NCBI GenBank assembly: GCA_945906725.1
Contig: CAMDRI010000011.1
Span: 1-57,470, forward strand
Length of the DNA stretch: 57,470 bases
Direction of reading: 5' to 3'
DNA from: Candidatus Kuenenia stuttgartensis
GTDB taxonomy: Bacteria > Planctomycetota > Planctomycetia > Planctomycetales > Planctomycetaceae
The translations under genes and the position numbers were made by a program. A model generated the notes under the pieces. The model saw only the letters and a list, made by a program, of their open reading frames with translations, searched no databases and was not told the origin of the DNA. This document shows, one piece after another, positions 17,269 through 25,923 of the stretch; positions within the stretch are counted from its first letter, which is position 1, and each line of letters opens with the position of its first letter.

Positions 17269-19533
17269 TTATTTCCTCCCAGTCAGGAAGAAGTCTTGGG
17301 CATTGACGCGGATTGCGGCGTCGTGAGGACAAGCATAGACGCAGGACGGAGACTGACTGGGGAGCGAACTGCACAGATCGCAAACGACGGCCTGTTCGGT
17401 GATCGACTTAATTTCGGACTCGGCTCCAAGCGCTCGACGCGCCTGATCGCTGAGCTCGACCGGATTCGTCAGCGGGCTCATCTGAATCGAACCGTACGGA
17501 CACTGGTCAGCACACACGCCACAACCGATGCACCAGTTCTTGATGACGATCTCCCCTTTGTCGCCGCGATTGATCGCTCCGACCGGACAGCCAATCATGC
17601 AGACCGGATCCAGACACGAGCGACACGAGATCGGTACCAAAAAGTTCTCGAATCGAGGCCCGTCGAGAAACAGCCGCGTGTGGCCGTCATCGTGAGCCGC
17701 CACGCAAGCTTCGACGCACTGATTGCAGCGCGTGCAGCGGTCCAGGTCGACCAGCATCAGCTTCTGACCCTGAATCAGTCCCAGGTGCTCGAATTCTGGA
17801 GACTGTGACAACGTGGTGAGGAATGACGAGGCATCAGTCTTCGCCTGTTGGACCGATCGCTGCCTCCGCTGAGCGATGACGGCGTCAACCTTCGCTTTGA
17901 GCTTCGGCGACGAGGCGACCAATTCTTGAAATGCCACTTTACTGATCTTCACCAATTCAACACGCGAAGGGACCGCGCCCGTCCGCGAATCGGGAATTCG
18001 CTGATTGGCACCCCCATCGGGATGGTCGTAGGCATAGACCGTCGCGCTGCGTGCTTCGCTGGCGATCACGCCCATCTCGCCGAAGTAGTCGCCTCGGCCC
18101 AGATAGCTGAGAGTCCGTCGCTGCCCGGCCGTCGCCGCCCGCCGAGGCATGTTGGCGAAGACGTGCTCCAGCAACAGCCGATGGAACGTGCGGACTTCGA
18201 GGTCTGACCACTTCTTCGGATCATCCCCGAAATCGTTCATCGCTAACGTGACGGTGATGCTGTCCACTACGATCGCGATATCAGTCATCGTCTTGCCGAA
18301 TTGCGTGTGCAGTTCTCCCTTGCAGATGAACTCGTTCAATCCGGCGAGGAGTTTGGCCCGATCAACTTCACTGGCGGATTTCGCTGCGACGATCAGACCG
18401 GCAGTCTCACGAGTTGACGACGACAGAGCCGCAGCGACCTTTGATGTTAAATCTGAGATTTGAGATTTCAGATCGCCGATCTCGGCCGCCAAACCGGTCC
18501 ATTGTGTTGTCGAAAACTCAGCCGCGCGAGCCTGCGTCCAGGAGTTGGCGACGACTTTCACCAGTCCGCTGCGAATGACGTAGAACGCCTCAGACAAATC
18601 GAATTGCTCGAAGATCAATCCGCCGGTTGGGACTTCCTTCAGCTCGATCGCCTCGCGCAGCTTGCCGAATTCGGCATCGGTCAACTCTTCGAAGATCGAC
18701 AGCCTGCGGATGTGATTTTCCAAGATGCGCTGCTTGTAAACCGCGTCCATTCGTTCTTTGTACGTCGGGTCGCTGTGCAACATATCGAGCACGTTGCGGA
18801 GCATCTCGAGCATGTAGCACTCTTGATCGGCGGCGACCGTTGCCGAGCGCGGCGCACGATTGATGCAACTCATCTCGCCAAACAGATCCCCCTCGTGCAG
18901 CGGAGCCATCTTGGTCGCAACGTTGACGTCGGCTCCGTCGATGGCGATCCATTTCGGCAGTTTGCGAGCCAATCGCCGGCCGGTCAGCCAGCGCGCCGCT
19001 CGCTGCCACAATGACCCGCGAGCCGCACTCCCTTCCAGATTGACCAAGAGATGCGCGGTCGCACGCTGACGCAGAGCGGCGGTGGTTTTGTTCTCCGGCC
19101 GGTCCAGTTCTTCCGCCTGTGGTCGCAGTCGCTGGACCTCGGCGGCATATTCGTGTTCGCGATCCCGCAGATCGTTGTTTGTCATCCGAGCGAACTGCGG
19201 ATGCAACTCGTCCCGCGAGCGTCCCGCCGCTCGATCCTCCAGCTCTTTGCGAATCACTTTGATCTGCACTTCGCGAAGGTCCAAGACATCCCGCGTCGTC
19301 AGAATCGTAAATGCGGTTGCGCCGGCGGCCCCTTGCTGGCACAGCACTCGGCCCGGGTGGCACTTTCGCAGCAGGGTCGAGCCGGGAAACTTCTCGAACG
19401 AGGGAGCTTTCTTCAGCGACTCGAAGATCGACAGGACTTCCAACTCCTTGGCCGTCAATAGTTCATCTTCAGGACCGATGGCGGCGGCAACCTGCTCGAA
19501 TTCGGCCGGAATGTTGGTGACGATCTTTGCCAT
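17269..19533 (-). CDS. Cyclic-nucleotide-binding / four-cluster ferredoxin protein
   Basis: A 754-residue cytoplasmic protein. Two cyclic-nucleotide-binding modules are visible, each with a phosphate-binding cassette (GEMSCINRAPRSATV at 219-233, GEMGVIASEARSATV at 485-499) and each split by an inserted segment (about 84-210 and 330-475). The C-terminus (595-745) is a DmsB/HybA-like ferredoxin with four cysteine sets: CTRCNQCVEAC, CRSCLDPVCMIGC, CIGCGVCADQC and CDLC...CVYAC. No DNA-binding domain is present, so it is not a CRP-type regulator. It heads the redox module and overlaps functionally with the membrane cytochrome that follows by one base. Control of electron flow by cAMP or cGMP is inferred. 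Confidence 0.88.
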   Translation of the reverse strand: MAKIVTNIPAEFEQVAAAIGPEDELLTAKELEVLSIFESLKKAPSFEKFPGSTLLRKCHPGRVLCQQGAAGATAFTILTTRDVLDLREVQIKVIRKELEDRAAGRSRDELHPQFARMTNNDLRDREHEYAAEVQRLRPQAEELDRPENKTTAALRQRATAHLLVNLEGSAARGSLWQRAARWLTGRRLARKLPKWIAIDGADVNVATKMAPLHEGDLFGEMSCINRAPRSATVAADQECYMLEMLRNVLDMLHSDPTYKERMDAVYKQRILENHIRRLSIFEELTDAEFGKLREAIELKEVPTGGLIFEQFDLSEAFYVIRSGLVKVVANSWTQARAAEFSTTQWTGLAAEIGDLKSQISDLTSKVAAALSSSTRETAGLIVAAKSASEVDRAKLLAGLNEFICKGELHTQFGKTMTDIAIVVDSITVTLAMNDFGDDPKKWSDLEVRTFHRLLLEHVFANMPRRAATAGQRRTLSYLGRGDYFGEMGVIASEARSATVYAYDHPDGGANQRIPDSRTGAVPSRVELVKISKVAFQELVASSPKLKAKVDAVIAQRRQRSVQQAKTDASSFLTTLSQSPEFEHLGLIQGQKLMLVDLDRCTRCNQCVEACVAAHDDGHTRLFLDGPRFENFLVPISCRSCLDPVCMIGCPVGAINRGDKGEIVIKNWCIGCGVCADQCPYGSIQMSPLTNPVELSDQARRALGAESEIKSITEQAVVCDLCSSLPSQSPSCVYACPHDAAIRVNAQDFFLTGRK

Positions 19534-19659
19534 TTAGTGTTTTCGTTTTGCGTCCTGCGAACATCGGCGACGGAAAATAACGATGGAAAGATATGCCCGC
19601 GCAGTATCCGTGTGAAGCAACGGCGGCGACAGAGTTCGCCGATCGCTGGAATGCGCAAC

Positions 19660-19698
19660 AAAAAAACTCTCGACCCCGTGCGGCACAAGATCGAGAGT
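19660..19698 (-). terminator. Intrinsic terminator
   Basis: On the minus strand an ACTCTCGA stem pairs with TCGAGAGT across a 17-base loop and is followed by a run of seven T. It lies downstream of the SPFH fragment and the TIM-barrel gene, so it should end that transcript before the start of the ferredoxin gene. The rest of 19534-19781 shows nothing else I can assign. Confidence 0.7.
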
Positions 19699-19781
19699 CA
19701 GTAGGCATCCGCCGCGGCGGACTAGAACGTGGGTTTAGTGACGGATCGCCCACACTCTGGCGAGCGTGGCTACGAGTCCGC

Positions 19782-19958
19782 CTAAATCATGTTGATGACC
19801 CGCTCCGCCAAGCCCTTCTCGCCCAGAACAACGATGTTGAGCTTGCCGGTCGAGGTGATCTTCTACAGGACTTCCTGCTCACGCAGGCGCATGAGCGTCG
19901 GGTTGTCCTGCAGCAGCTTCGCCGTGTTCGACTGGCTGCGGATCGCGGCCATTTCCTA
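19782..19958 (-). pseudogene. Remnant of an SPFH/band-7 (stomatin-like) protein C-terminus
   Basis: Reading the minus strand gives about 57 codons. They start with MAAIRSQSNTAKLL, continue to NPTLMRLREQEVL, meet an in-frame TAG at 19865-19863, resume with KITSTGKLNIVVLGEKG, and end at TAG (19784-19782). This looks like the conserved C-terminal tail of SPFH-domain proteins (leucine/glutamate helix then LNVVLGEKGLADR-type end). A second in-frame TAG lies just before the fragment at 19956-19958. The N-terminal SPFH domain is absent. The fragment lies between the TIM-barrel gene and an intrinsic terminator. Family assignment is from memory of the motif. Confidence 0.6.
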
Positions 19959-19972
19959 GCGACGCACGTCGT

Positions 19973-20788
19973 TTAGCCACCTTCTGCCACGGCTCGCATC
20001 TTCTCCAAGCCCAGCTTGGCGACCTCGCGCGGGTCGCGAGACCACAAATCTTCGCGAAATAGCTCCAATGACAACCAGCGGCGGTACCCAACTTGTCGCA
20101 GTAGATCGAGATACCGATGGAGATCCATGTGGCCGTCACCCGGCATGACTCGACTGTGATCGTGCTGCTGTTTGCGCGGCGGGGATGACGGCGTGTCGTT
20201 GAAGTGCGAGATCGCAATGCTCGCGTTTGTCAGCTTAGCGATCGACTCAAAACCCTTGCCGCCTCTGAAGCAGTGGAACGGGTCGAGCACAATTGTCGCT
20301 TGCGGATGCTGCGAGTGTTCGACGACTTCGATCGCCGCGTCGATGCTGTTGATGTCGTCCACGAAGCCGAGGTACTCGAACGCCGGTTTGACTCCTATCT
20401 TGAGTCCAAGATCGAGCAGTTCGGCATACTTTGCGCCGACAAAGGCGCGATCACAGGTTCCCGGAGGCGGGCCGGCGATGATGTGCTTCGCGCCGACGGC
20501 GATGGATTGTTCCATGCGGCGTTTGCATTCGTCGAGTTCGCTTTTCCGCACCGAGTCGTCGGGCTCGGCCCAGCCTTTGAGATAGATCGTCGTCGGTACT
20601 TCGAGACTCTGATCGTTGACTGCCTTGCGGATGTCGGCGAGTTGGCCTCCTTTCGACAGGTGCAGGTCGATATCGTCGTGCCACAGTTCGATGGCTGAGT
20701 AACCGACCTCGCCCGCGATGCGAATCTTGTCGAGGATTGGCGTCGGCCGGATCGTGCTGGAGTTCAGGCAGTAGATGAAGTCAGACAT
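19973..20788 (-). CDS. Sugar phosphate isomerase/epimerase (xylose isomerase-like TIM barrel)
   Basis: A 271-residue AP2Ec/xylose-isomerase-like TIM-barrel protein. Recognisable pieces are GYSAIELWHDDIDLHL near the start, the ordered acidic and histidine metal ligands (FEYLGFVDDINS, IVLDPFHCFRGG, SHFNDTP), and the C-terminal GDGHMDLHRYLDLLRQVGYRRWLSLELF. ATG at 20788 begins the conserved fold (MSDFIYCLNSSTI). The longer frame upstream has no family similarity. It likely isomerises a sugar or inositol-type compound with a divalent metal. It stands alone on its transcript, ending after the SPFH remnant. Confidence 0.87.
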   Translation of the reverse strand: MSDFIYCLNSSTIRPTPILDKIRIAGEVGYSAIELWHDDIDLHLSKGGQLADIRKAVNDQSLEVPTTIYLKGWAEPDDSVRKSELDECKRRMEQSIAVGAKHIIAGPPPGTCDRAFVGAKYAELLDLGLKIGVKPAFEYLGFVDDINSIDAAIEVVEHSQHPQATIVLDPFHCFRGGKGFESIAKLTNASIAISHFNDTPSSPPRKQQHDHSRVMPGDGHMDLHRYLDLLRQVGYRRWLSLELFREDLWSRDPREVAKLGLEKMRAVAEGG

Positions 20789-20919
20789 GGTGGTGAGCCG
20801 ATTGCGTGAGGAATGAAGCGCGACCGCTAATGGACAGCCGCGAAGTGGATGACACGCTATCGCGGATGTTGCAAGTCGGCAAACGCTGGAAGGCGTGTTG
20901 GCAGGACGATAGGGGTAGG

Positions 20920-22269
20920 ATGATGAAGACTGGGGCAATGATTTGCTGGTTAATGATCCTGCTGCCGTTCGTGCTCTTGGCAAACGAACCAGACAAGAAG
21001 ACGGATGCTGAGGGTCTCTTTCGCGTGCGGGATGATCGACCGGTGTTGCCGGTGACCGTTGAGCAGTTGAAGAAGCTCGGCATCGAGGTCTTCGAGTCGA
21101 AGCGGCTGAAGTTGTTCAGTGACATTGATCCCGTCAACGCAAAAACATTGCCGCCACTCGTGGATCTGGCTTACGTCGCCTGGGAGGAGTACTTCGGCAA
21201 GTTGCCGCCGGCGCGCGACGAATCTGCATTTCAGATCAACGGCTTTCTGATCAAGGATAAATCCAAGTTTGAGGAGGCCGGCCTGCTGCAAGCCAACCTG
21301 CTTGATGAGTTTCACGGGCGGCAGGTGGGCTATCAGTTTTGGATGATGGACCAGGCAACGGATTACTACCGCCGCCACTTGCTGCTGCACGAGGCGACGC
21401 ACGCTTTCATGTGGGCCATTCCGAATCTCAAAGTGCCGAATGCATACATGGAGGGGATGGCCGAGTATTTCGGCACGCATCAGTTGGTCGGTGGCAAGTT
21501 GCAGGTGCGATTGATGCCGTTCAATCGGTCGGACTTTCACGGCCACGACCGATTGTTCCTGATGAGGCGGGATATGAAGCAGCGCGGCAGCCCAGAGTTG
21601 TTCGACATCATTGACTGGAAGCCGGCGACCTTTCAGGCCCTCAATGAGTCCTACGCCTGGGCTTGGGGGCAGAGCATTTTCTTTGAGGAGAACCCGCGCA
21701 CGCGAAAACGGTTTCGCAAGCTGGCGACATCGCTGGCTAATCCAATCGCCTGGCGCACGTTCGAACTGGATTTGAAGCCCGATCTGCCAGAGATCGTCAC
21801 GGAATGGAACCTGTTCGCGGCGGACGCTTGGGAGGGCTTCGATTTCCAGAAGTCCGCGATCGAGTTTCACGAAGGACAGATGCTGACCAAGCCGCAGCGA
21901 ACCGAGGTCCACGCTGGTCGAGGTTGGCAATCGAGTCGCGTGCTGGTTGAAAAAGGGCTGCGTTATGAGCTTGTCGCGACTGGCCAGGTCACGCTCGCTG
22001 AGAAGCCTAAGCCCTGGATCAGCGAAGCGGATGGAATCACATTCCGCTACCACAACGGCCGACCGCTCGGTCAATTGCTGGCGACGATTCGGCCGGCGAT
22101 GAAAGCTGACGGAAAACTCGAACCGATGCTCGATGTAAAGCCGATCGGCAATAGGTCGGTGTTCGAGGCTCCGCGGTCGGGAACGCTTTACTTGCGGCTC
22201 AACGATCATCCCGGCGAATTGGCCGACAATCGCGGCAGCGTGACGGTCGAGATTCGCGAGGCGAAGTAA
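20920..22269 (+). CDS. Secreted HExxH metallopeptidase-like protein (DUF1570-like)
   Basis: A 449-residue protein with a signal peptide (MMKTGAMICWLMILLPFVLLANE). Its zinc-peptidase signature is LLLHEATHAFM (HEATH at about 157-161), with a downstream glutamate in YMEGMAEYFGTH as expected of gluzincins. The C-terminal 150 residues form a beta-rich domain resembling PA14/Ig-like modules. The arrangement recalls the DUF1570 proteins frequent in Planctomycetota. ATG at 20920 follows AGGGGTAGG, and a second ATG directly follows. It diverges from the TIM-barrel gene with about 130 bases between starts. Proteolytic activity is probable but unproven. Confidence 0.75.
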   Translation: MMKTGAMICWLMILLPFVLLANEPDKKTDAEGLFRVRDDRPVLPVTVEQLKKLGIEVFESKRLKLFSDIDPVNAKTLPPLVDLAYVAWEEYFGKLPPARDESAFQINGFLIKDKSKFEEAGLLQANLLDEFHGRQVGYQFWMMDQATDYYRRHLLLHEATHAFMWAIPNLKVPNAYMEGMAEYFGTHQLVGGKLQVRLMPFNRSDFHGHDRLFLMRRDMKQRGSPELFDIIDWKPATFQALNESYAWAWGQSIFFEENPRTRKRFRKLATSLANPIAWRTFELDLKPDLPEIVTEWNLFAADAWEGFDFQKSAIEFHEGQMLTKPQRTEVHAGRGWQSSRVLVEKGLRYELVATGQVTLAEKPKPWISEADGITFRYHNGRPLGQLLATIRPAMKADGKLEPMLDVKPIGNRSVFEAPRSGTLYLRLNDHPGELADNRGSVTVEIREAK

Positions 22270-22402
22270 ACGAGCGCCACGTTCACCATTCTTCGCCCTT
22301 CATTCTTCGCCGTCACTTTTGAGATCAGTCAAGCGGCTGGCAGAAAATGAAGTGCGAAAGATTCGGACACGAAGTCCTCACCGGGATGACCGCAGTCGAA
22401 TT

Positions 22403-22945
22403 TTACTTTTTCGGCGGCAGCGCTTCGAAGACTTTCGGCACCTCGGTCTCGTTGATTGAGCGATAGCCTTTGCTGAACTTGACCTTCGTTCCGTCGGAGA
22501 CGACGACGGTGATGTCGGCGTCGGGGTTGATTCCCAAGTTTTCGGGGCCGGTCTTCGCACCAGGGAAGACGGACCAAGCAGTGCGTTCCGTTTTCAGTGA
22601 TCCGAACGCCTTCGGCAAGTAATCCTTCGACTTGGCTGCATCGTCGGTGAGCCAGACAGCGACGATGTCCACGTCGGTGCGATCGGCTTTGAGTTTGTCG
22701 TCGAGCACCTTGATAAACCGCGCCATCGGCCGAGAAAACTTGTCAGCCAGTACAAACACGAAGATGGTCGGTTTGTCTTTGCGTTCAGTGACGAAGTCCA
22801 GTTCTTTGCCGGAGGATTCGCCAGCGACGACGGCGACTTTGAACTTCTCAACCGCGTTTCCTTCGCCCGGCCCCGAGACAACATCGGCCCACGCAAGGGA
22901 GGAACTCAGCACGATCGCAAACACGAGCAAAACGATTTGACGCAT
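22403..22945 (-). CDS. Secreted thioredoxin-fold-like protein lacking cysteines
   Basis: A 180-residue protein with a signal peptide (MRQIVLLVFAIVLSSSLAWAD) and no cysteine at all. The pattern PTIFVFVLADKFSRPMARFIKVLDDKL, VDIVAVWLTDD, then ITVVVSDGTKVKFSKGYRSI resembles a thioredoxin/redoxin fold in which the CXXC is missing. It may serve as a binding or structural protein rather than an oxidoreductase. The start is well supported by AGGAGG six bases before ATG. It converges with the HExxH gene and diverges from the DUF1501 gene. No closer family is recognised. Confidence 0.7.
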   Translation of the reverse strand: MRQIVLLVFAIVLSSSLAWADVVSGPGEGNAVEKFKVAVVAGESSGKELDFVTERKDKPTIFVFVLADKFSRPMARFIKVLDDKLKADRTDVDIVAVWLTDDAAKSKDYLPKAFGSLKTERTAWSVFPGAKTGPENLGINPDADITVVVSDGTKVKFSKGYRSINETEVPKVFEALPPKK

Positions 22946-23097
22946 GACTGGCCTCCTGAAATCGCGTTGGGATGGGCGGCCTCACGGCATGTCGATTCGG
23001 TGGCAGCAGAAGGGTGGTCAGTATAACTGCCACAATCGGGTGACTCGACATACAACCAGTTCGCGATCTCGCGGGCAAGCGGAATTGGGGATCAGGC

Positions 23098-23126
23098 TTG
23101 AGGCAAACTGGCTGAGTGCCAATAAT
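23098..23126 (+). promoter_or_regulatory. Candidate sigma-70-like promoter of the DUF1501 gene
   Basis: A TTGAGG -35 element and AATAAT -10 element (five of six matches) are separated by 17 bases. Transcription would begin near 23133, leaving about 105 bases before ATG at 23238. The opposite strand has a TATACT-like box near 23020-23025 for the divergent gene, but no convincing -35. The rest of 22946-23237 shows nothing else. Confidence 0.4.
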
Positions 23127-23237
23127 GCCAAAGATCAAACACAGCCGATATGAACTTGGCTGATGACTCATTCCAACCTGCCTCGTGGCGAACCGCCTGG
23201 TTCGTCCGCCACTGCCCGCCAACTTCGGAGAGCGATT

Positions 23238-24623
23238 ATGTTGAAGATTGATGCAGGCTCTGCCCCGAACCCGTATTGCGATGGCCTGACTCGCCGCAGC
23301 TTCGTCCAACTGGGCGTTGCTGGCATGGCGAGTGCCGGCCTGGCCGACGTCCTGCGAGCCAAGGCGATGTCCGCCGAGACACGCAGCAAGAAGGACACCT
23401 CGGCGATTTTGATCTGGCTGGACGGCGGGCCGAGCCACCTCGACTTGTACGACATGAAGCCAGACGCCCCGTCAGAGGTTCGCGGCTTGTGGCGACCGAT
23501 CCCGACCAATGTGCCAGGGATCGAGATCACCGAGCTGTTTCCGAAGCAGGCCAAGGTTGCCGACAAGTTCTCGATTGTCCGATCGCTGCATCACGACACC
23601 GGTGACCACTTCGCCGGCGGGCACCGGATGCTGACGACGAAGGACATGAATGTTTCCGGCGCGCAAAACGCCGGTAAGTTTCCCGGCTTGGGTTCGATCA
23701 TCGCTCGCGAGCGTGGTTCGCGGCATCCGTCGATGCCCAGCTACGTCGCGGTCCCGTACGCCGCGAGCATCGGACTCGTCCCCGGTTACTTCGGCGGTAA
23801 TTTCCTCGGAGTGCAGTACGATCCGTTCCAACCGGGTGGCGATCCGAATGCCGTGAATTACTCCGTGCAGAATCTGAATCTCGCGCCGGGCATGAACATC
23901 AACCGACTGGAAAGCCGCCGCGAATTGAATCGAGTGCTGGATCAAATCCCGCGCACGGTCGAGCGGCGCGGGTTGTTCACCGCGATGGACCAATTCGATC
24001 GAGACGCCTTCGATTTTGTTTCCGGCTCGCGTGCTCGCAAGGCATTCGACATCGGCCAGGAGGATCCGCGACTGCGAGACAAGTACGGCCGGCAGAATTG
24101 GGGTCAGAGCACGCTGCTGGCTCGCCGACTGGTCGAGGCCGGTTCGACGTTCGTGACGGTTCATTACGGCGGATGGGATCATCACTGGAATCTGAAAGAG
24201 GGGATGGACAACTACCTGCCGATGGTCGATACGGCGGTGTCGTCGCTACTGACCGACCTCGATGAGCGCGGGATGCTCGACACGACGCTCGTGATTCTGT
24301 GCGGCGAGTTCAGTCGCACGCCGAAGATGAATGACGGCGGCAACGGCGGACCGGCAGGCAGCATGGGAACGCCGGGCCGTGATCACTGGGGCAACTCGAT
24401 GTTCTGCCTGCTGGCGGGTGGCGGGATCAGGAACGGCCAGATCGTCGGCTCGACCGACAAGAACGGCACTCGTCCAGCAACGCGAGCGGTGCAGCCGACG
24501 CACATTCACTCGACGATCTACAACTGCCTCGGCATCGACCCGCATCTCTCGGTGCTCGATCACGCGGGCCGTCCAATTCCGGTGCTCGAAGACCCGTCGC
24601 CAATTCACGAATTGCTGGCGTAG
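23238..24623 (+). CDS. DUF1501 domain protein with Tat signal
   Basis: A 461-residue DUF1501 protein, a family of alkaline-phosphatase/sulfatase-like fold abundant in Planctomycetota. The twin-arginine leader is LTRRSFVQLGVAGMASAG (R19-R20), so it should be folded before export. Core motifs include WLDGGPSHLDLYDMKP, VRSLHHDTGDHFAGGH, VHYGGWDHHWN, and GEFSRTPKMN followed by GRDHWGN. ATG at 23238 is chosen for its GGAG at 7 bases and direct lead into the Tat signal. Biochemical function is not established for the family. Here it lacks the usual DUF1549/DUF1553 partner next to it. Confidence 0.88.
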   Translation: MLKIDAGSAPNPYCDGLTRRSFVQLGVAGMASAGLADVLRAKAMSAETRSKKDTSAILIWLDGGPSHLDLYDMKPDAPSEVRGLWRPIPTNVPGIEITELFPKQAKVADKFSIVRSLHHDTGDHFAGGHRMLTTKDMNVSGAQNAGKFPGLGSIIARERGSRHPSMPSYVAVPYAASIGLVPGYFGGNFLGVQYDPFQPGGDPNAVNYSVQNLNLAPGMNINRLESRRELNRVLDQIPRTVERRGLFTAMDQFDRDAFDFVSGSRARKAFDIGQEDPRLRDKYGRQNWGQSTLLARRLVEAGSTFVTVHYGGWDHHWNLKEGMDNYLPMVDTAVSSLLTDLDERGMLDTTLVILCGEFSRTPKMNDGGNGGPAGSMGTPGRDHWGNSMFCLLAGGGIRNGQIVGSTDKNGTRPATRAVQPTHIHSTIYNCLGIDPHLSVLDHAGRPIPVLEDPSPIHELLA

Positions 24624-24699
24624 GTCAGGCTTTCTAGCCTGACCTGAATTGGCAAACCGACGTCCACCGTGGATCGGGTCAGCCTGGAAAGGCTGACGT
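24621..24699. repeat. Pair of hairpin repeats, family H
   Basis: Two short hairpins with the same word, GGTCAGGC...GCCTGACC at 24623-24644 and GTCAGCC...GGCTGAC at 24678-24697, fill the gap between two convergent genes. The first begins with the TAG stop of the DUF1501 gene. They may end transcripts from both sides. Confidence 0.65.
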
Positions 24700-24702
24700 A
24701 CA

Positions 24703-25923
24703 TCACCACGCGATGACTTTGATCGTGCTGCCGGCTGCATAGGTTTGATCGCCAACGGGAAACAGTGCCATCGAGTTCGCGGCGACAGTCGCTCGCAGAT
24801 CGCTGGAGCCGACCCACGGGACAGCAGTGACGATCGGGCCATCCGATTGCCATTCGAGTCGCGCGGGTTGATAGGTCGGCCGGTCCCCTTTGGTCGTGTG
24901 TGGCTGAGTGAGCCGCGCTGACACCGCGAGCGGTTCGGCGGGCGAAACTCCCATCAGGCGGCGGAGCGACGGGCGCACGAAGAGTTCGAAGCAGACGAGG
25001 CTGCTGACCGGATTTCCTGGCAGGCCGAAGACCAGAACTCGTTCGGTCGGTGTCCGGTCGAGAACGCCGAACCACAGAGGCTTGCCCGGTTTGACGTTCA
25101 CCTTGTGGAAGATTTGTCGCACCCCGGCAGATGCCAATTCGGAGGGGACGAGGTCTTTCTCGCCCATCGACACGCCGCCGGAGAGCACGAGGACATCCGT
25201 GTGCAGCCCCACTTCGATGCGTTCGCGAAGATGAGCGCGCTCGTCGCGTGCGATTCCCAACGGCACCGGTTCGCCTCCCGCGCGGCGAATCTGGGCGCAG
25301 AGCATCATCTCATTCGAGTTGCGAATCTGACCCGCTGCGGGCGTTTGCCCGACAGGGACAAGTTCGTCGCCAGTGGCCAACACTGCGATTCGCGGACGCC
25401 GTCGCACGATCACTCGCGAGCGACCACACTCCGCGATCGCTCCTAATTCTTGCGGCCGAAGTTCCGATCCCGCCGCGACAACCAAGTCGCCGAGCTTGGT
25501 CGATGCTCCGCGCCGCAGGATGTTCGTGCCTGGCTTCCAACTCGTGACGTGGATCGGAACCGAAACGAGCGGCATGCCATCCGCACCGATTCTTTGCGAC
25601 GTGTGCTCCACCGGCACGACCGCCTCGGCCCCGACGGGAAGTGGGGCACCCGTCATGATCTGAATCGCGGCTGAGCGATCGAGCGATCGAGTCGGCATCT
25701 GTCCGGCAGAGACGGTTTCGATGACGGGCAGCGGTGCCGTGCAATCAGCCAGCCGCACGGCGAAACCATCGACCAGTGACTTGTCGAAGGGGGGCGAGTC
25801 GGCATCGGCGTGAACATCCTCGGCCAAGACGAGACCCAATGCGTCCATCAACGGGATCGCTTGCGGTTCAAACAGCGCGGCTTCGTGCAGCACCGCGGCC
25901 ACGGCTTCAGAGACTTCCATCAT
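24703..25923 (-). CDS. moeA: Molybdopterin molybdotransferase MoeA
   Basis: A 406-residue MoeA. It carries the family blocks SPPFDKSLVDGFAV, IMTGAPLPVGAEAVVPVE, TGDELVPVGQTPAAGQIRNSN, LSGGVSMGEKDLV and FGLPGNPVSSLVCFELFVRP, and the length is usual. MoeA inserts molybdate into adenylylated molybdopterin in the last step of molybdenum cofactor assembly in the cytoplasm. The start lies 17 bases inside the end of the small membrane-protein gene, so translation is probably coupled. No other mo- genes are in the window. An ATG doublet begins the frame. Confidence 0.93.
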   Translation of the reverse strand: MMEVSEAVAAVLHEAALFEPQAIPLMDALGLVLAEDVHADADSPPFDKSLVDGFAVRLADCTAPLPVIETVSAGQMPTRSLDRSAAIQIMTGAPLPVGAEAVVPVEHTSQRIGADGMPLVSVPIHVTSWKPGTNILRRGASTKLGDLVVAAGSELRPQELGAIAECGRSRVIVRRRPRIAVLATGDELVPVGQTPAAGQIRNSNEMMLCAQIRRAGGEPVPLGIARDERAHLRERIEVGLHTDVLVLSGGVSMGEKDLVPSELASAGVRQIFHKVNVKPGKPLWFGVLDRTPTERVLVFGLPGNPVSSLVCFELFVRPSLRRLMGVSPAEPLAVSARLTQPHTTKGDRPTYQPARLEWQSDGPIVTAVPWVGSSDLRATVAANSMALFPVGDQTYAAGSTIKVIAW

